DNA of 64,000 nucleotides. Source: Streptomyces sp. NRRL S-646. GTDB lineage: Bacteria > Actinomycetota > Actinomycetes > Streptomycetales > Streptomycetaceae. Shown in pieces: positions 41,316-48,867 of this stretch. The notes beneath the pieces are model-generated. The model had not been told where the DNA came from, did not search any database, and saw only the letters and a list, made by a program, of their open reading frames with translations. The stretch is taken from assembly GCF_000720765.1 (NCBI RefSeq), contig NZ_JODC01000006.1, positions 62,001 to 126,000 of the forward strand. The letters are read 5' to 3'. Positions within the stretch are counted from its first letter, which is position 1, and each line of letters begins with the position of its first letter. The position numbers and the translations under genes are program-made.

Positions 41316-42791
41316 ATGAAGGAGATCACGAAAAGCGCAGCCCTGATCGCCGCCGCCTCCGGCATCGTCTTCGGTGTCGTCACGCCGCTCACCGCGTCCG
41401 CCGCCGAGGAGCCGATCCAGTGGACCAGGTGCGCGGGCAGCGGCCTCGACCCCCGCCAGCAGTGCGCGACCCTCGAAGTCCCGATGGACTACGCCCACCC
41501 CGGCGGCCGGACGATCGACATCGCCGTCTCCCGCATCCCCGCCGAGAAACCGTCCGCCCGCCGGGGCGCCCTGCTGCTGATCGCCGGCGGGCCGGGCGGC
41601 ACCAGCCTGGGCGACCCCTCCGGCAAGGGGCAGAAGCTGCCGCAGGACGTGCGGGACGCCTACGACCTGATCGGGTTCGCACCGCGCGGCAACGCGCCTT
41701 CCACCCCGGTCAGTTGCGGGCTCGACCACGCCGACCTGGCCCTGTCGAAGCTGCGCCCCTGGCCCGCCCCGGACGGCTCCGTCACCGAGAACATGCGCAC
41801 CGCCCGACGGGTGGCCGCCGCCTGCGCAACCAACAGCAGTGAGCTGATGCGCCACATCACCACCAAGGACAACGCCCGCGACATCGACCGCATCCGGGCC
41901 GCGCTCGGCGAACGCAAGCTGTCCGCGTGGGGCGTCTCGTACGGCACGTATGTCGGCGCCGCCTACAGCGAGATGTTCCCGCAGCGCACCGACCGCATCG
42001 TGCTGGACAGCAACGACAACCCCGACCCGGTCCGGGCGGAGCGGGCCTGGGTCGCCGCGTACGAGGTGGGCGTCGAGGACAACTTCCCCGAGTTCGCCGA
42101 GTGGGCCGCGGCGCCCGGCAACCCGTACCGCCTGGCCGACACGGCCGCCGAGGTCCGCCCGCTCTTCCTCCGCCTCGCCGCCCGCCTGGACCGCGAGCCG
42201 ATCCCCTGGCCCGGCGCCAACCCGGAGGAACTGAACGGCAACGTACTGCGCCAGACGATGCTGGACAGCCTCGACGACCCCGACCAGTACCCCGCCCTGG
42301 CCAAGCTGATCGCAGCAACCCTGAAGGGCACCGTCCCGCCCGCACCGGCAGCCCCGCCGGACCCTGCCATGCAGAACCTCGTCGCGGTGAGCGCCGCCAC
42401 CATCTGCAACGACGCCGCATGGCCGCGCGATGCCCTCACGTACCGGAAGGGCGTCGACACCAGCCGCGCCAAGCACCCCCTGACCGCGGGCATGCCGAGG
42501 AACGCGCTGGTGTGCGCCGCCTGGCCGTGGCAGCCGAAGGAGACTCCGGTACGGATCACCGACCGGGGCCCGTCCGACGTCCTGCTCGTCCAGAACGAGC
42601 GCGACGTCGCCACACCGCTGAGCGGCGCCCTCAAGCTCCGCAAGGCGCTCGGCCGCCGCGCCGTCATGGTCATCAACGACGCCACCGGCCACGAGGCCTA
42701 TCTCGCCAACGGCACCAGGTGCGGCGACGAAACGGTCTCACGCTTCCTGGCGACGGGCGAGCGACCGCGGCAGGACGTCCACTGCCGCTGA
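41316..42791 (+). CDS. Secreted alpha/beta hydrolase, tripeptidyl aminopeptidase-like
   Basis: A protein of 491 residues from ATG 41316, after GGGAG. The signal peptide ends near TASAAEE. The nucleophile elbow is GVSYGTYVG (Ser about 210). The C-terminal TAP-like domain holds the acid in LLVQNERDVATPLSGA and the His in INDATGHEAY. The family includes the Streptomyces tripeptidyl and SlpD/SlpE proteases, which trim peptides outside the cell. It could also be an esterase. Confidence 0.92.
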   Translation: MKEITKSAALIAAASGIVFGVVTPLTASAAEEPIQWTRCAGSGLDPRQQCATLEVPMDYAHPGGRTIDIAVSRIPAEKPSARRGALLLIAGGPGGTSLGDPSGKGQKLPQDVRDAYDLIGFAPRGNAPSTPVSCGLDHADLALSKLRPWPAPDGSVTENMRTARRVAAACATNSSELMRHITTKDNARDIDRIRAALGERKLSAWGVSYGTYVGAAYSEMFPQRTDRIVLDSNDNPDPVRAERAWVAAYEVGVEDNFPEFAEWAAAPGNPYRLADTAAEVRPLFLRLAARLDREPIPWPGANPEELNGNVLRQTMLDSLDDPDQYPALAKLIAATLKGTVPPAPAAPPDPAMQNLVAVSAATICNDAAWPRDALTYRKGVDTSRAKHPLTAGMPRNALVCAAWPWQPKETPVRITDRGPSDVLLVQNERDVATPLSGALKLRKALGRRAVMVINDATGHEAYLANGTRCGDETVSRFLATGERPRQDVHCR

Positions 42792-42858
42792 CCACTCCCC
42801 GCCTACGCCACGTCGATGCGGGCCTCGAACTCCTGCCGCGTCAGCCGCTCCACCGCTT

Positions 42859-43986
42859 CTACGGTGCCCGGCGCAGGCTGGCCGCCCTCCCATACTGGCG
42901 CGCCAGCAGGCGAAATGCCTCCTTCGGCTCCCAGTGCCAGCCCGAACGGGGGTCGTCGGGGCGGTCCTTGATGCTCTTCGTGATGCTGTAGCTCGCCATG
43001 TCGAGGTCGTAGCGCGGGTTGTCGGTGCGGTGCGGGGCGTCCGGGGTGACGAACTCGAAGGCCATCGCCGCGTACAGGCCCATCGACTCGAAGACGTCCA
43101 GCAGGTCCGCCAGGTAGGCAGCTTGGGTGTGTTCGCTGCGGACGAGATGGCCCTTGATCTCCTGCGGGTCCTTGTCGTAGTCGACGACGTTCCAGCCCAT
43201 GCCGCCCGCCGCCGGGGCGCCGACGTAGGTGCAGGTCCCGAACTCGGTGATGGCGAGGGGCTTGCCCCAGCGCAGATACTTCCTCAACTCCCGGACGTAG
43301 TGGGTGTGTTGGTGGAAGTACGAGTAGTAGTCGATGCCCACGATGTCGAAGAGCCGCCAGTCCACCTTGTCGTCCTGGGCGGCGGCATAGCTGAGGTTGC
43401 CGCGGAAGACGGACCGGCCGACCGCCGCCGCCTTCGCGGTGAAGCGGTCGAGGCGGCGCTGCATCCTCACGGGATCGAAGGTGCCGTTCAGCATGTTCCG
43501 TACGCGGTCCAGGACCGTCTCCCCCGGCACGATCCCGGGCACGAGCAGCCAGAACTCGCAGCCCACGCTGAAGTCGACACTCGCGCCCTGCCGCCGCAGC
43601 CGCTCCGCGAACCGGCCGCACTCCGCCAGGTGCTCCAGGGTGTCGCGCTGGGGGGCGTCCGCGAGGGTCGGCTGGAGCCATACGTGCAGCCCCCGTTCGG
43701 CGGCCTCGGCGGCTGTGGCGGTGAGGCGTTCGACGCCGTCGCCGGTGACGTCCACGGTGTCGGCGTGCAGCCGGTCGCGGATGGCGCGGATGTCCCGGCG
43801 CATCCGGGCGGCACTCCAGGCGGTCCCCGGGGTCTCGCCCTCGCCGACGGTGTAGACGACGCCGCGGTGCCGCAGGCCACGGCAGGCCGCTGCGGCCGGG
43901 CGGGACGGCAACACTGCCGCCGACAGACCGAGGGCCGCCGCTCCCGCCAGGAACTGTGCCCGATTGATCTCCTTCGTCTTCTCCAT
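42859..43986 (-). CDS. Secreted TIM-barrel protein, glycosidase-like (often labelled abortive infection protein)
   Basis: A protein of 375 residues with an export signal (about 8-35, FLAGAAALGLSAAVLPSRPAAAA). Two Glu residues are placed as in clan A glycoside hydrolases: acid/base in VGCEFWLL and nucleophile in AITEFGTCTYVG. TIM-barrel strands VDWRLFDIVGIDYYSYF and LYAAMAFEFVTPD also match. From memory, Streptomyces homologues are often named abortive phage infection protein. The sequence and export signal favour an extracellular glycosidase, so that name is doubtful. The start 43986 has AGGGG very close; three codons upstream is possible. Substrate unknown. Confidence 0.85.
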   Translation of the reverse strand: MEKTKEINRAQFLAGAAALGLSAAVLPSRPAAAACRGLRHRGVVYTVGEGETPGTAWSAARMRRDIRAIRDRLHADTVDVTGDGVERLTATAAEAAERGLHVWLQPTLADAPQRDTLEHLAECGRFAERLRRQGASVDFSVGCEFWLLVPGIVPGETVLDRVRNMLNGTFDPVRMQRRLDRFTAKAAAVGRSVFRGNLSYAAAQDDKVDWRLFDIVGIDYYSYFHQHTHYVRELRKYLRWGKPLAITEFGTCTYVGAPAAGGMGWNVVDYDKDPQEIKGHLVRSEHTQAAYLADLLDVFESMGLYAAMAFEFVTPDAPHRTDNPRYDLDMASYSITKSIKDRPDDPRSGWHWEPKEAFRLLARQYGRAASLRRAP

Positions 43987-44116
43987 GCCCCTCACTGTGG
44001 CGAAACCGGGCCCGCGCGGCCGTCCGCCGATGGTCTACGGCCGGGCAACCAAGGGATGACGTACGGCGTCGGTCACTGAAGAGATCGACACCCCGTACCG
44101 AGCGAAGGAGACCAAG

Positions 44117-44980
44117 ATCTTAGGCCGACGCACCCTGCTCACCGCAGGCACCGCCACCGCCACCGCGCTCCTCACCGGCGCACCCGCCCACGCCGCCGTC
44201 GTCGACCGCCTGCGCGAGCTGGAACAGCAACACGGCGCCCGTCTCGGCGTGTTCGCACACAACGTCCGTACGAAGCGGACCGTCGAGCACCGCGCCGACG
44301 AACTCTTCCCGATCTGCTCGCTCTTCAAGACCCTGGCCGCCGCGGCCGTCCTGCGCGATCTGGACCGGCACGGCGAGGTCCTCGCGCGGCGCATCCACTA
44401 CACGGAGGCCGACCTCGTCGACGGGTCGGACAGGACCAGGGAGCACCTGGCCGAGGGCATGACGGTCGCCGAACTCGCCGACGTGGCCATCCGCTACAGC
44501 GACAACACCGCCGGCAACCTGCTGCTGCGCGAACTGGGCGGCCCCACCGCGATCACCCGGTTCGCCCGCTCCGTCGGCGACCCGGTGACCCGCCTCGACC
44601 GCTGGGAGACCGACCTCAACTCGGCGGAACCGTGGCGGATCACCGACACGACGACCCCGCGCGCGATCGGACGCTCGTACGCCCGCCTGGTCCTCGGCCA
44701 CGTCCTCGACCGCCGGGACCGCGCCCTCCTCACCCACTGGCTGCTGGGCAACACCACCAGCGGCAACCGTCTCCGCGCGGGCCTGCCCAGCACGTGGACG
44801 GTCGCGGACAAGACCGGCGCAGGGTTCTACGGCGCGAACAACAACGTGGGCATCGCGTGGACACCGGACGGCACACCGGTCGTACTCGCCGTGCAGGTGA
44901 CGAAGCCCGAACGAGACGCTGCGTGGGACCACGAACTGATCGCGGAGGCCGCGGCGGTCCTGGCCCCGGCCCTCGGCTAG
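44117..44980 (+). CDS. Class A beta-lactamase family serine hydrolase; apparent ATC start and TTA second codon
   Basis: A complete class A fold of 287 residues: S-L-F-K (catalytic Ser and Lys), SDN in IRYSDNTAGN, E-x-x-L-N in WETDLNSA, and KTG in VADKTGAG. The signal peptide LGRRTLLTAGTATATALL ending GAPAHA is intact only if translation begins upstream of any ATG/GTG/TTG in frame. GAAGGAG (44104-44110) lies 6 bases before ATC at 44117, the only sensible start. The next codon is TTA (44120-44122). The first canonical start, GTG 44249, would remove the signal peptide and the first strand. Either ATC is used, or the start codon has mutated. Confidence 0.8.
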   Translation: MLGRRTLLTAGTATATALLTGAPAHAAVVDRLRELEQQHGARLGVFAHNVRTKRTVEHRADELFPICSLFKTLAAAAVLRDLDRHGEVLARRIHYTEADLVDGSDRTREHLAEGMTVAELADVAIRYSDNTAGNLLLRELGGPTAITRFARSVGDPVTRLDRWETDLNSAEPWRITDTTTPRAIGRSYARLVLGHVLDRRDRALLTHWLLGNTTSGNRLRAGLPSTWTVADKTGAGFYGANNNVGIAWTPDGTPVVLAVQVTKPERDAAWDHELIAEAAAVLAPALG

Positions 44981-45405
44981 AACCTCCGCACGTACCGCCT
45001 TTGCCACAGCGTCTCCACGGCCCGCCGGTCGTAGTGCGCGCGCACATACGTCACCGCTTCCCCGGCCGGTACGCCGTCCAGGACCGCCAGACAGGCCAGT
45101 GCCGTCCCGGTCCGCCCCCGTCCGCCCCCGCAGGCGATCTCGACGCGCTCGTCCGCCGTCCGCTCCCAGGCCTCGGCCAGCGCGGCGCGGGCGGCCGGGC
45201 GGTCGGCGGGAAGGCGGAAGTCGGGCCAGCGGATCCAGGTGAACTCCCAGGGGACGGGCGGGGGTTGTCGGCCGAGGAGGTAGAGGGCGTACGAGGGCGT
45301 GGGCGTCCCCGGGGCGAGGGGGTGCCGTAGTCCGCGGCCCCGGACCAGTCGGCCCGACGGCAGTCGCAGCACACCGGGGTCCCTCGGATGCCAGGTGTCC
45401 GTCAT
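44977..45405 (-). CDS. Protein-tyrosine phosphatase-like protein
   Basis: A protein of 142 residues with the C-x5-R phosphatase loop (CGGGRGRTGTAL, about 99-110) and a WPD general-acid loop (WIRWPDFRLP, about 60-69), in correct order and spacing. It is of dual-specificity/tyrosine phosphatase type. ATG 45405 overlaps the stop of the GntR gene (ATGA), so both are made together. It is convergent with the beta-lactamase, overlapping by 4 bases. The target is unknown. Confidence 0.88.
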   Translation of the reverse strand: MTDTWHPRDPGVLRLPSGRLVRGRGLRHPLAPGTPTPSYALYLLGRQPPPVPWEFTWIRWPDFRLPADRPAARAALAEAWERTADERVEIACGGGRGRTGTALACLAVLDGVPAGEAVTYVRAHYDRRAVETLWQRRYVRRF

Positions 45406-46091
45406 CGGGTCAGCGTACGGGCCTCGATGCCGCGGAAGTGGTGCGCCATCGCCCGCTGGGCGCCCTCGGCGTCCCCGGCGCGCAGGGCCGTCACGATGTC
45501 CCGGTGGCGGCGGACCGTCACCTCGGGCGCCGGGTCGTCCGTCCAGCCGCGGGCGCCCGCGACCCTGCGGAACACGGTCCAGAAGGCACCGAGCAGCTGG
45601 GGCACGAACGCGTTGCCCAGGGAGGCATAGAGCAACTCGTGGAACTCGCGGTCGAGTTCGGGAAACGGGCGCTGCGCCCGGACCGCCGCCTCCATCCGGG
45701 CCACCACCGCGTCCAGCGCGTCCAGCTCCGCCTCCGTGACCGTCCCCGCGATCCGCCGGACCAGCCCTTCCTCCAGCACCTCCCGCACCTGGAGGATCTC
45801 GGCGAGCGCCCCGGTGTCGTCGTCGTGCCGGGCGAGGGTGCGGAAGGTGAGGCCGTCGACGAGGGGTGCCAGGGAGGCCTGGCCGACATACGTGCCGTAG
45901 CCGTGTCTGATCTCCACGATGTCCAGCGCCTGGAGCGCCTTGAGGGCCTCGCGTACGGAGTTGCGGCTGACGCCGAGGTCCTCCATCAGCTCGGCCTCGG
46001 TGGGCAGCGGGGCGCCGGGTCCGAGCCTGCGGTCGAGGATCAGCTGCACGACCTCGCGCCGTATCCGGCTGTTCCTCGACTCCGCGGACAT
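45402..46091 (-). CDS. GntR-family regulator, FadR/FCD subfamily
   Basis: A protein of 229 residues from ATG 46091. The winged helix has GPGAPLPTEAELMEDLGVSRNSVREALKAL. The FCD effector domain has RLTVREVLEEGLV-like helices and metal/His residues in DREFHELL, RRHRDIV and MAHHFRGI. FCD regulators, including NanR, sense acids and sugar acids. It is divergent from a Dpp-type importer and NanA-like lyase and is their likely repressor. Two nearby in-frame ATGs make the start uncertain by three codons. Confidence 0.92.
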   Translation of the reverse strand: MSAESRNSRIRREVVQLILDRRLGPGAPLPTEAELMEDLGVSRNSVREALKALQALDIVEIRHGYGTYVGQASLAPLVDGLTFRTLARHDDDTGALAEILQVREVLEEGLVRRIAGTVTEAELDALDAVVARMEAAVRAQRPFPELDREFHELLYASLGNAFVPQLLGAFWTVFRRVAGARGWTDDPAPEVTVRRHRDIVTALRAGDAEGAQRAMAHHFRGIEARTLTR

Positions 46092-46252
46092 GCGCCGCAT
46101 CGTACGCGCGCCGGACGTCCCACGTCCCATGTCCGGCGGTGACATGCGCCAACTCCCGCCATTTCATACCGCCATTGGCTCGACCTCTGACGGCTACGCC
46201 ATTCGTGTGCGAGCCCTTGACCGCCCCCGGAGCCCCTCTTATGGTCGCGGCT

Positions 46253-46275
46253 GACGACAGGACGTAGGACGTCGT
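46253..46275. promoter_or_regulatory. GntR-type operator candidate upstream of the importer operon
   Basis: GACGT-AGG-ACGTC (46261-46273) is a 13-bp palindrome, nested inside a wider ACGAC/GTCGT pair (46254-46258, 46271-46275). It lies 29 bases before the GTG start of the solute-binding gene and 170 bases from the GntR start. It fits a repressor site for both. Confidence 0.5.
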
Positions 46276-46301
46276 ATCTCCTCACTCTCGCTGGAGGAAC
46301 C

Positions 46302-47900
46302 GTGCATCGCCGGACCTTCCTGAAGTACACCGGCGCGCTGGGTGCGGCCACCGCCGTCTCCGCGTCGCTGTCGGCCTGTTCGTCCGGGCCCCAGTCCACC
46401 AACGACACCGGCGGCGGGGGCGGCAAGGACCGCACACTGACGGCGGTCATCGGCTATGGCAACGACGGCACCTGGGATCCCACCCAGACCGCGTCCGCCT
46501 TCTGCATGGCCGCCAACAACCACATCTACGAGGGTCTGCTCGACACCGACCCGATCTCCCGCAAGCCGTACCCCGCGCTCGCGACCGCGGTGCCCAAGGA
46601 CCTCAACACCACCTCCTGGAAGTTCACCCTGCGGGCGGGCGCGAAGTTCCACGACGGGAAGCCCGTCACCGCCGACGACGTCGTCTTCGTGTTCGACCGG
46701 ATCCTCGACCCGAAGACGCAGACGCTCGCCAAGGGCTTCTTCGCGAGCTGGCTGAAGGAGGTCCGGAAGATCGACGCGCAGAACGTCGAGCTGGTGCTCA
46801 AGTTCCCGTTCCCGGACGGGCTCTCCCGGCTCACCCTCGCGAAGATCATGCCGAAGCACGTCTTCTCGAAGCCGGGCGCCTGGGACAAGGCGATCACGGG
46901 TCTCGCGATCGGCTCCGGGCCGTACCGGCAGTCCGCGCACCACCCGAAGTCGAACACCATCTTCGAGGCGTTCGCCGACTACAACGGCCCTCGTCCGGCG
47001 GCCTTCAAGAAGATGAACTGGCTGACGATCGTGGACGCCGCCCCGCGAGTCGCCAGGATCTCCGGCTCCAGCGCCGGCGCGCAGATCTCCGACAACATCC
47101 CCTACGCCAACATCGAGCAGCTCAAGAGCGGCGGGCTGACGGTCGCGGGCGGGGCCGGGATGAACAACCTGTTCCTGATGTTCAACACCAGGCACAAGCC
47201 CTTCGACGACGTACGGGTGCGGCAGGCGCTGCACTACGCCGTCGACACCGAGAAGATGGTGCAGGTCGCGCTGAAGGGGCACGGGAAGCCGTCTTCCTCG
47301 TTCCTGAACGAGGGCAACCCCAGCTACCGGCGGGCGAAGACCGTCTACGACTACGACCCCGAGAAGGCGAAGGCCCTGCTGAAGGCGGCCGGGGTCAAGG
47401 ACCTCAGCATCAACATCCTTGCCGTGAACGTGAGTTGGATCGTCGACTGCCTGCCGACCATCAAGGCGTCCTGGGACGCGATCGGGGTCCGTACGACCCT
47501 CTCGCCGCAGGAGACCACCGCCGTCTTCACCAAGATGGACCAGAAGCAGGACTACCAGGTCGTCGCCGCGGCCTCGAACCCCAACCAGTTCGGCCTCGAC
47601 GCCGACCTGATCATGCACTACAACTACGGCCCCACCAACCTCTGGATGCAGTACACGCGCTGGGCGGACAACTCCGTGGCCAAGCAGCTCTTCAAGGACA
47701 TGGACCGGGCCACCCAGGAGGCCGACCCGGCGAAGAAGAAGGCAATGATCCAGGACTACATCGACGTCGTCGCCGAACAGGCCGTCCTCTACCCGGTCGT
47801 CCACAACGAGCTGATGACCGCCTGGGACCCGAAGAAGCTCACCGGCATAAGGGCACAGCCGTATCCCGGCATCAACCTGCTCCAGGCCAAGTGGGTCTAG
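46302..47900 (+). CDS. ABC transporter substrate-binding lipoprotein (family 5, Dpp/Opp/Nik)
   Basis: A protein of 532 residues from GTG 46302, after GGAGG. The signal has a twin-arginine-like HRRTFLK and a lipobox SLSAC (Cys about 28). The family 5 pattern is clear: TWKFTLRAGAKFHDGKPVTADDVVF and DVRVRQALHYAVDTEKMVQ. The usual ligands are peptides, but family members also bind sugars and sialic-acid-type molecules. The downstream NanA/DapA-family enzyme and nearby sialidase make a sialic acid ligand plausible (inference). Confidence 0.94.
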   Translation: MHRRTFLKYTGALGAATAVSASLSACSSGPQSTNDTGGGGGKDRTLTAVIGYGNDGTWDPTQTASAFCMAANNHIYEGLLDTDPISRKPYPALATAVPKDLNTTSWKFTLRAGAKFHDGKPVTADDVVFVFDRILDPKTQTLAKGFFASWLKEVRKIDAQNVELVLKFPFPDGLSRLTLAKIMPKHVFSKPGAWDKAITGLAIGSGPYRQSAHHPKSNTIFEAFADYNGPRPAAFKKMNWLTIVDAAPRVARISGSSAGAQISDNIPYANIEQLKSGGLTVAGGAGMNNLFLMFNTRHKPFDDVRVRQALHYAVDTEKMVQVALKGHGKPSSSFLNEGNPSYRRAKTVYDYDPEKAKALLKAAGVKDLSINILAVNVSWIVDCLPTIKASWDAIGVRTTLSPQETTAVFTKMDQKQDYQVVAAASNPNQFGLDADLIMHYNYGPTNLWMQYTRWADNSVAKQLFKDMDRATQEADPAKKKAMIQDYIDVVAEQAVLYPVVHNELMTAWDPKKLTGIRAQPYPGINLLQAKWV

Positions 47901-47904
47901 CTCC

Positions 47905-48867
47905 ATGGTCGCGGTCCTCCGCATCCTGCTCCGCCGTATCGCCCTGCTCGTGCCGCTGATGCTCGGCATCGTGCTGTTCGTGTTCCTGGTGATGCGCTTC
48001 TCGGACGTCGACCCGGCGTCCGCGTTCTTCCAGGGCGCCAACCCCACCCCGCAGCAGCTGCACGACTTCCGCGAGCAGAACGGTCTGCTCGATCCGCTGC
48101 CCGTGCGCTACGTCCACTTCGTCGGCGACCTCCTCCACGGCGACATGGGCACCAGCGCCCTGACCCGCGCCCCCGTCGTCGACCAGGTCACCACCGCGCT
48201 GCCGCTCACCCTCCAGCTCACCTTCCTGGGCCTCGGCATCGCGGTGGTGCTGTCCCTGGTCGGCGGGGTGACGGCGGCCATCTACCGGGACCGGCTGCCC
48301 GACCAGATCATCCGCGTCGTCTCGCTCACCGGCGTCGCGGCCCCCGCCTTCTGGCTGGCACTGCTGATGATCCAGTACCTGGCGGTCGACCGGGGCTGGT
48401 TCCCGACCGGCGGCTACATCAACCCGGCCGACTCCTTCACCGGCTGGCTCAAGACCATGACCCTGCCCGCCCTCGCGCTGTCACTGCCGGTCGCGGCCCA
48501 GCTCACCCGCATCGTGCGGACCTCGGTGGTGGAGGAGCTGGACAAGGACTACGTCCGCACGGCGATCGGGAGCGGGCTGCCGCCGCGGGTGGTGGTCGGG
48601 CGGAACGTGCTGCGCAACGCCCTCATCAACCCGCTCACCGTGCTGGGCCTGCGCGTCGGCTATCTGCTCGGCGGTGCGGTCGTCATCGAGACGATCTTCT
48701 CGCTGCCCGGCATGGGCAAGCTGATGATCGACGCGGTGAAGAACGGCGACCCGGCCGTCGTCCAGGGCGTGGTCCTGACCACCGCGACCGGCTTCGTCGT
48801 GGTCAACCTCGTCATCGACGTCCTCTACCTGCTGGTCAACCCGCGACTGAGGGACACGACCGCATGA
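47905..48867 (+). CDS. ABC transporter permease (DppB-like)
   Basis: A protein of 320 residues with six membrane segments and the BPD_transp_1 motif TAIGSGLPPRVVVGRNVLRNAL, the EAA loop that contacts the ATPase. It begins 5 bases after the binding-protein gene and overlaps the fused gene (ATGA). It pairs with the permease half of the fusion. Confidence 0.94.
   Translation: MVAVLRILLRRIALLVPLMLGIVLFVFLVMRFSDVDPASAFFQGANPTPQQLHDFREQNGLLDPLPVRYVHFVGDLLHGDMGTSALTRAPVVDQVTTALPLTLQLTFLGLGIAVVLSLVGGVTAAIYRDRLPDQIIRVVSLTGVAAPAFWLALLMIQYLAVDRGWFPTGGYINPADSFTGWLKTMTLPALALSLPVAAQLTRIVRTSVVEELDKDYVRTAIGSGLPPRVVVGRNVLRNALINPLTVLGLRVGYLLGGAVVIETIFSLPGMGKLMIDAVKNGDPAVVQGVVLTTATGFVVVNLVIDVLYLLVNPRLRDTTA

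Noticed and set aside
42859..43986. Phage defence gene
   Set aside because: The usual name suggests it, but the export signal and glycosidase-like Glu pair argue against it. There is no other defence gene nearby.
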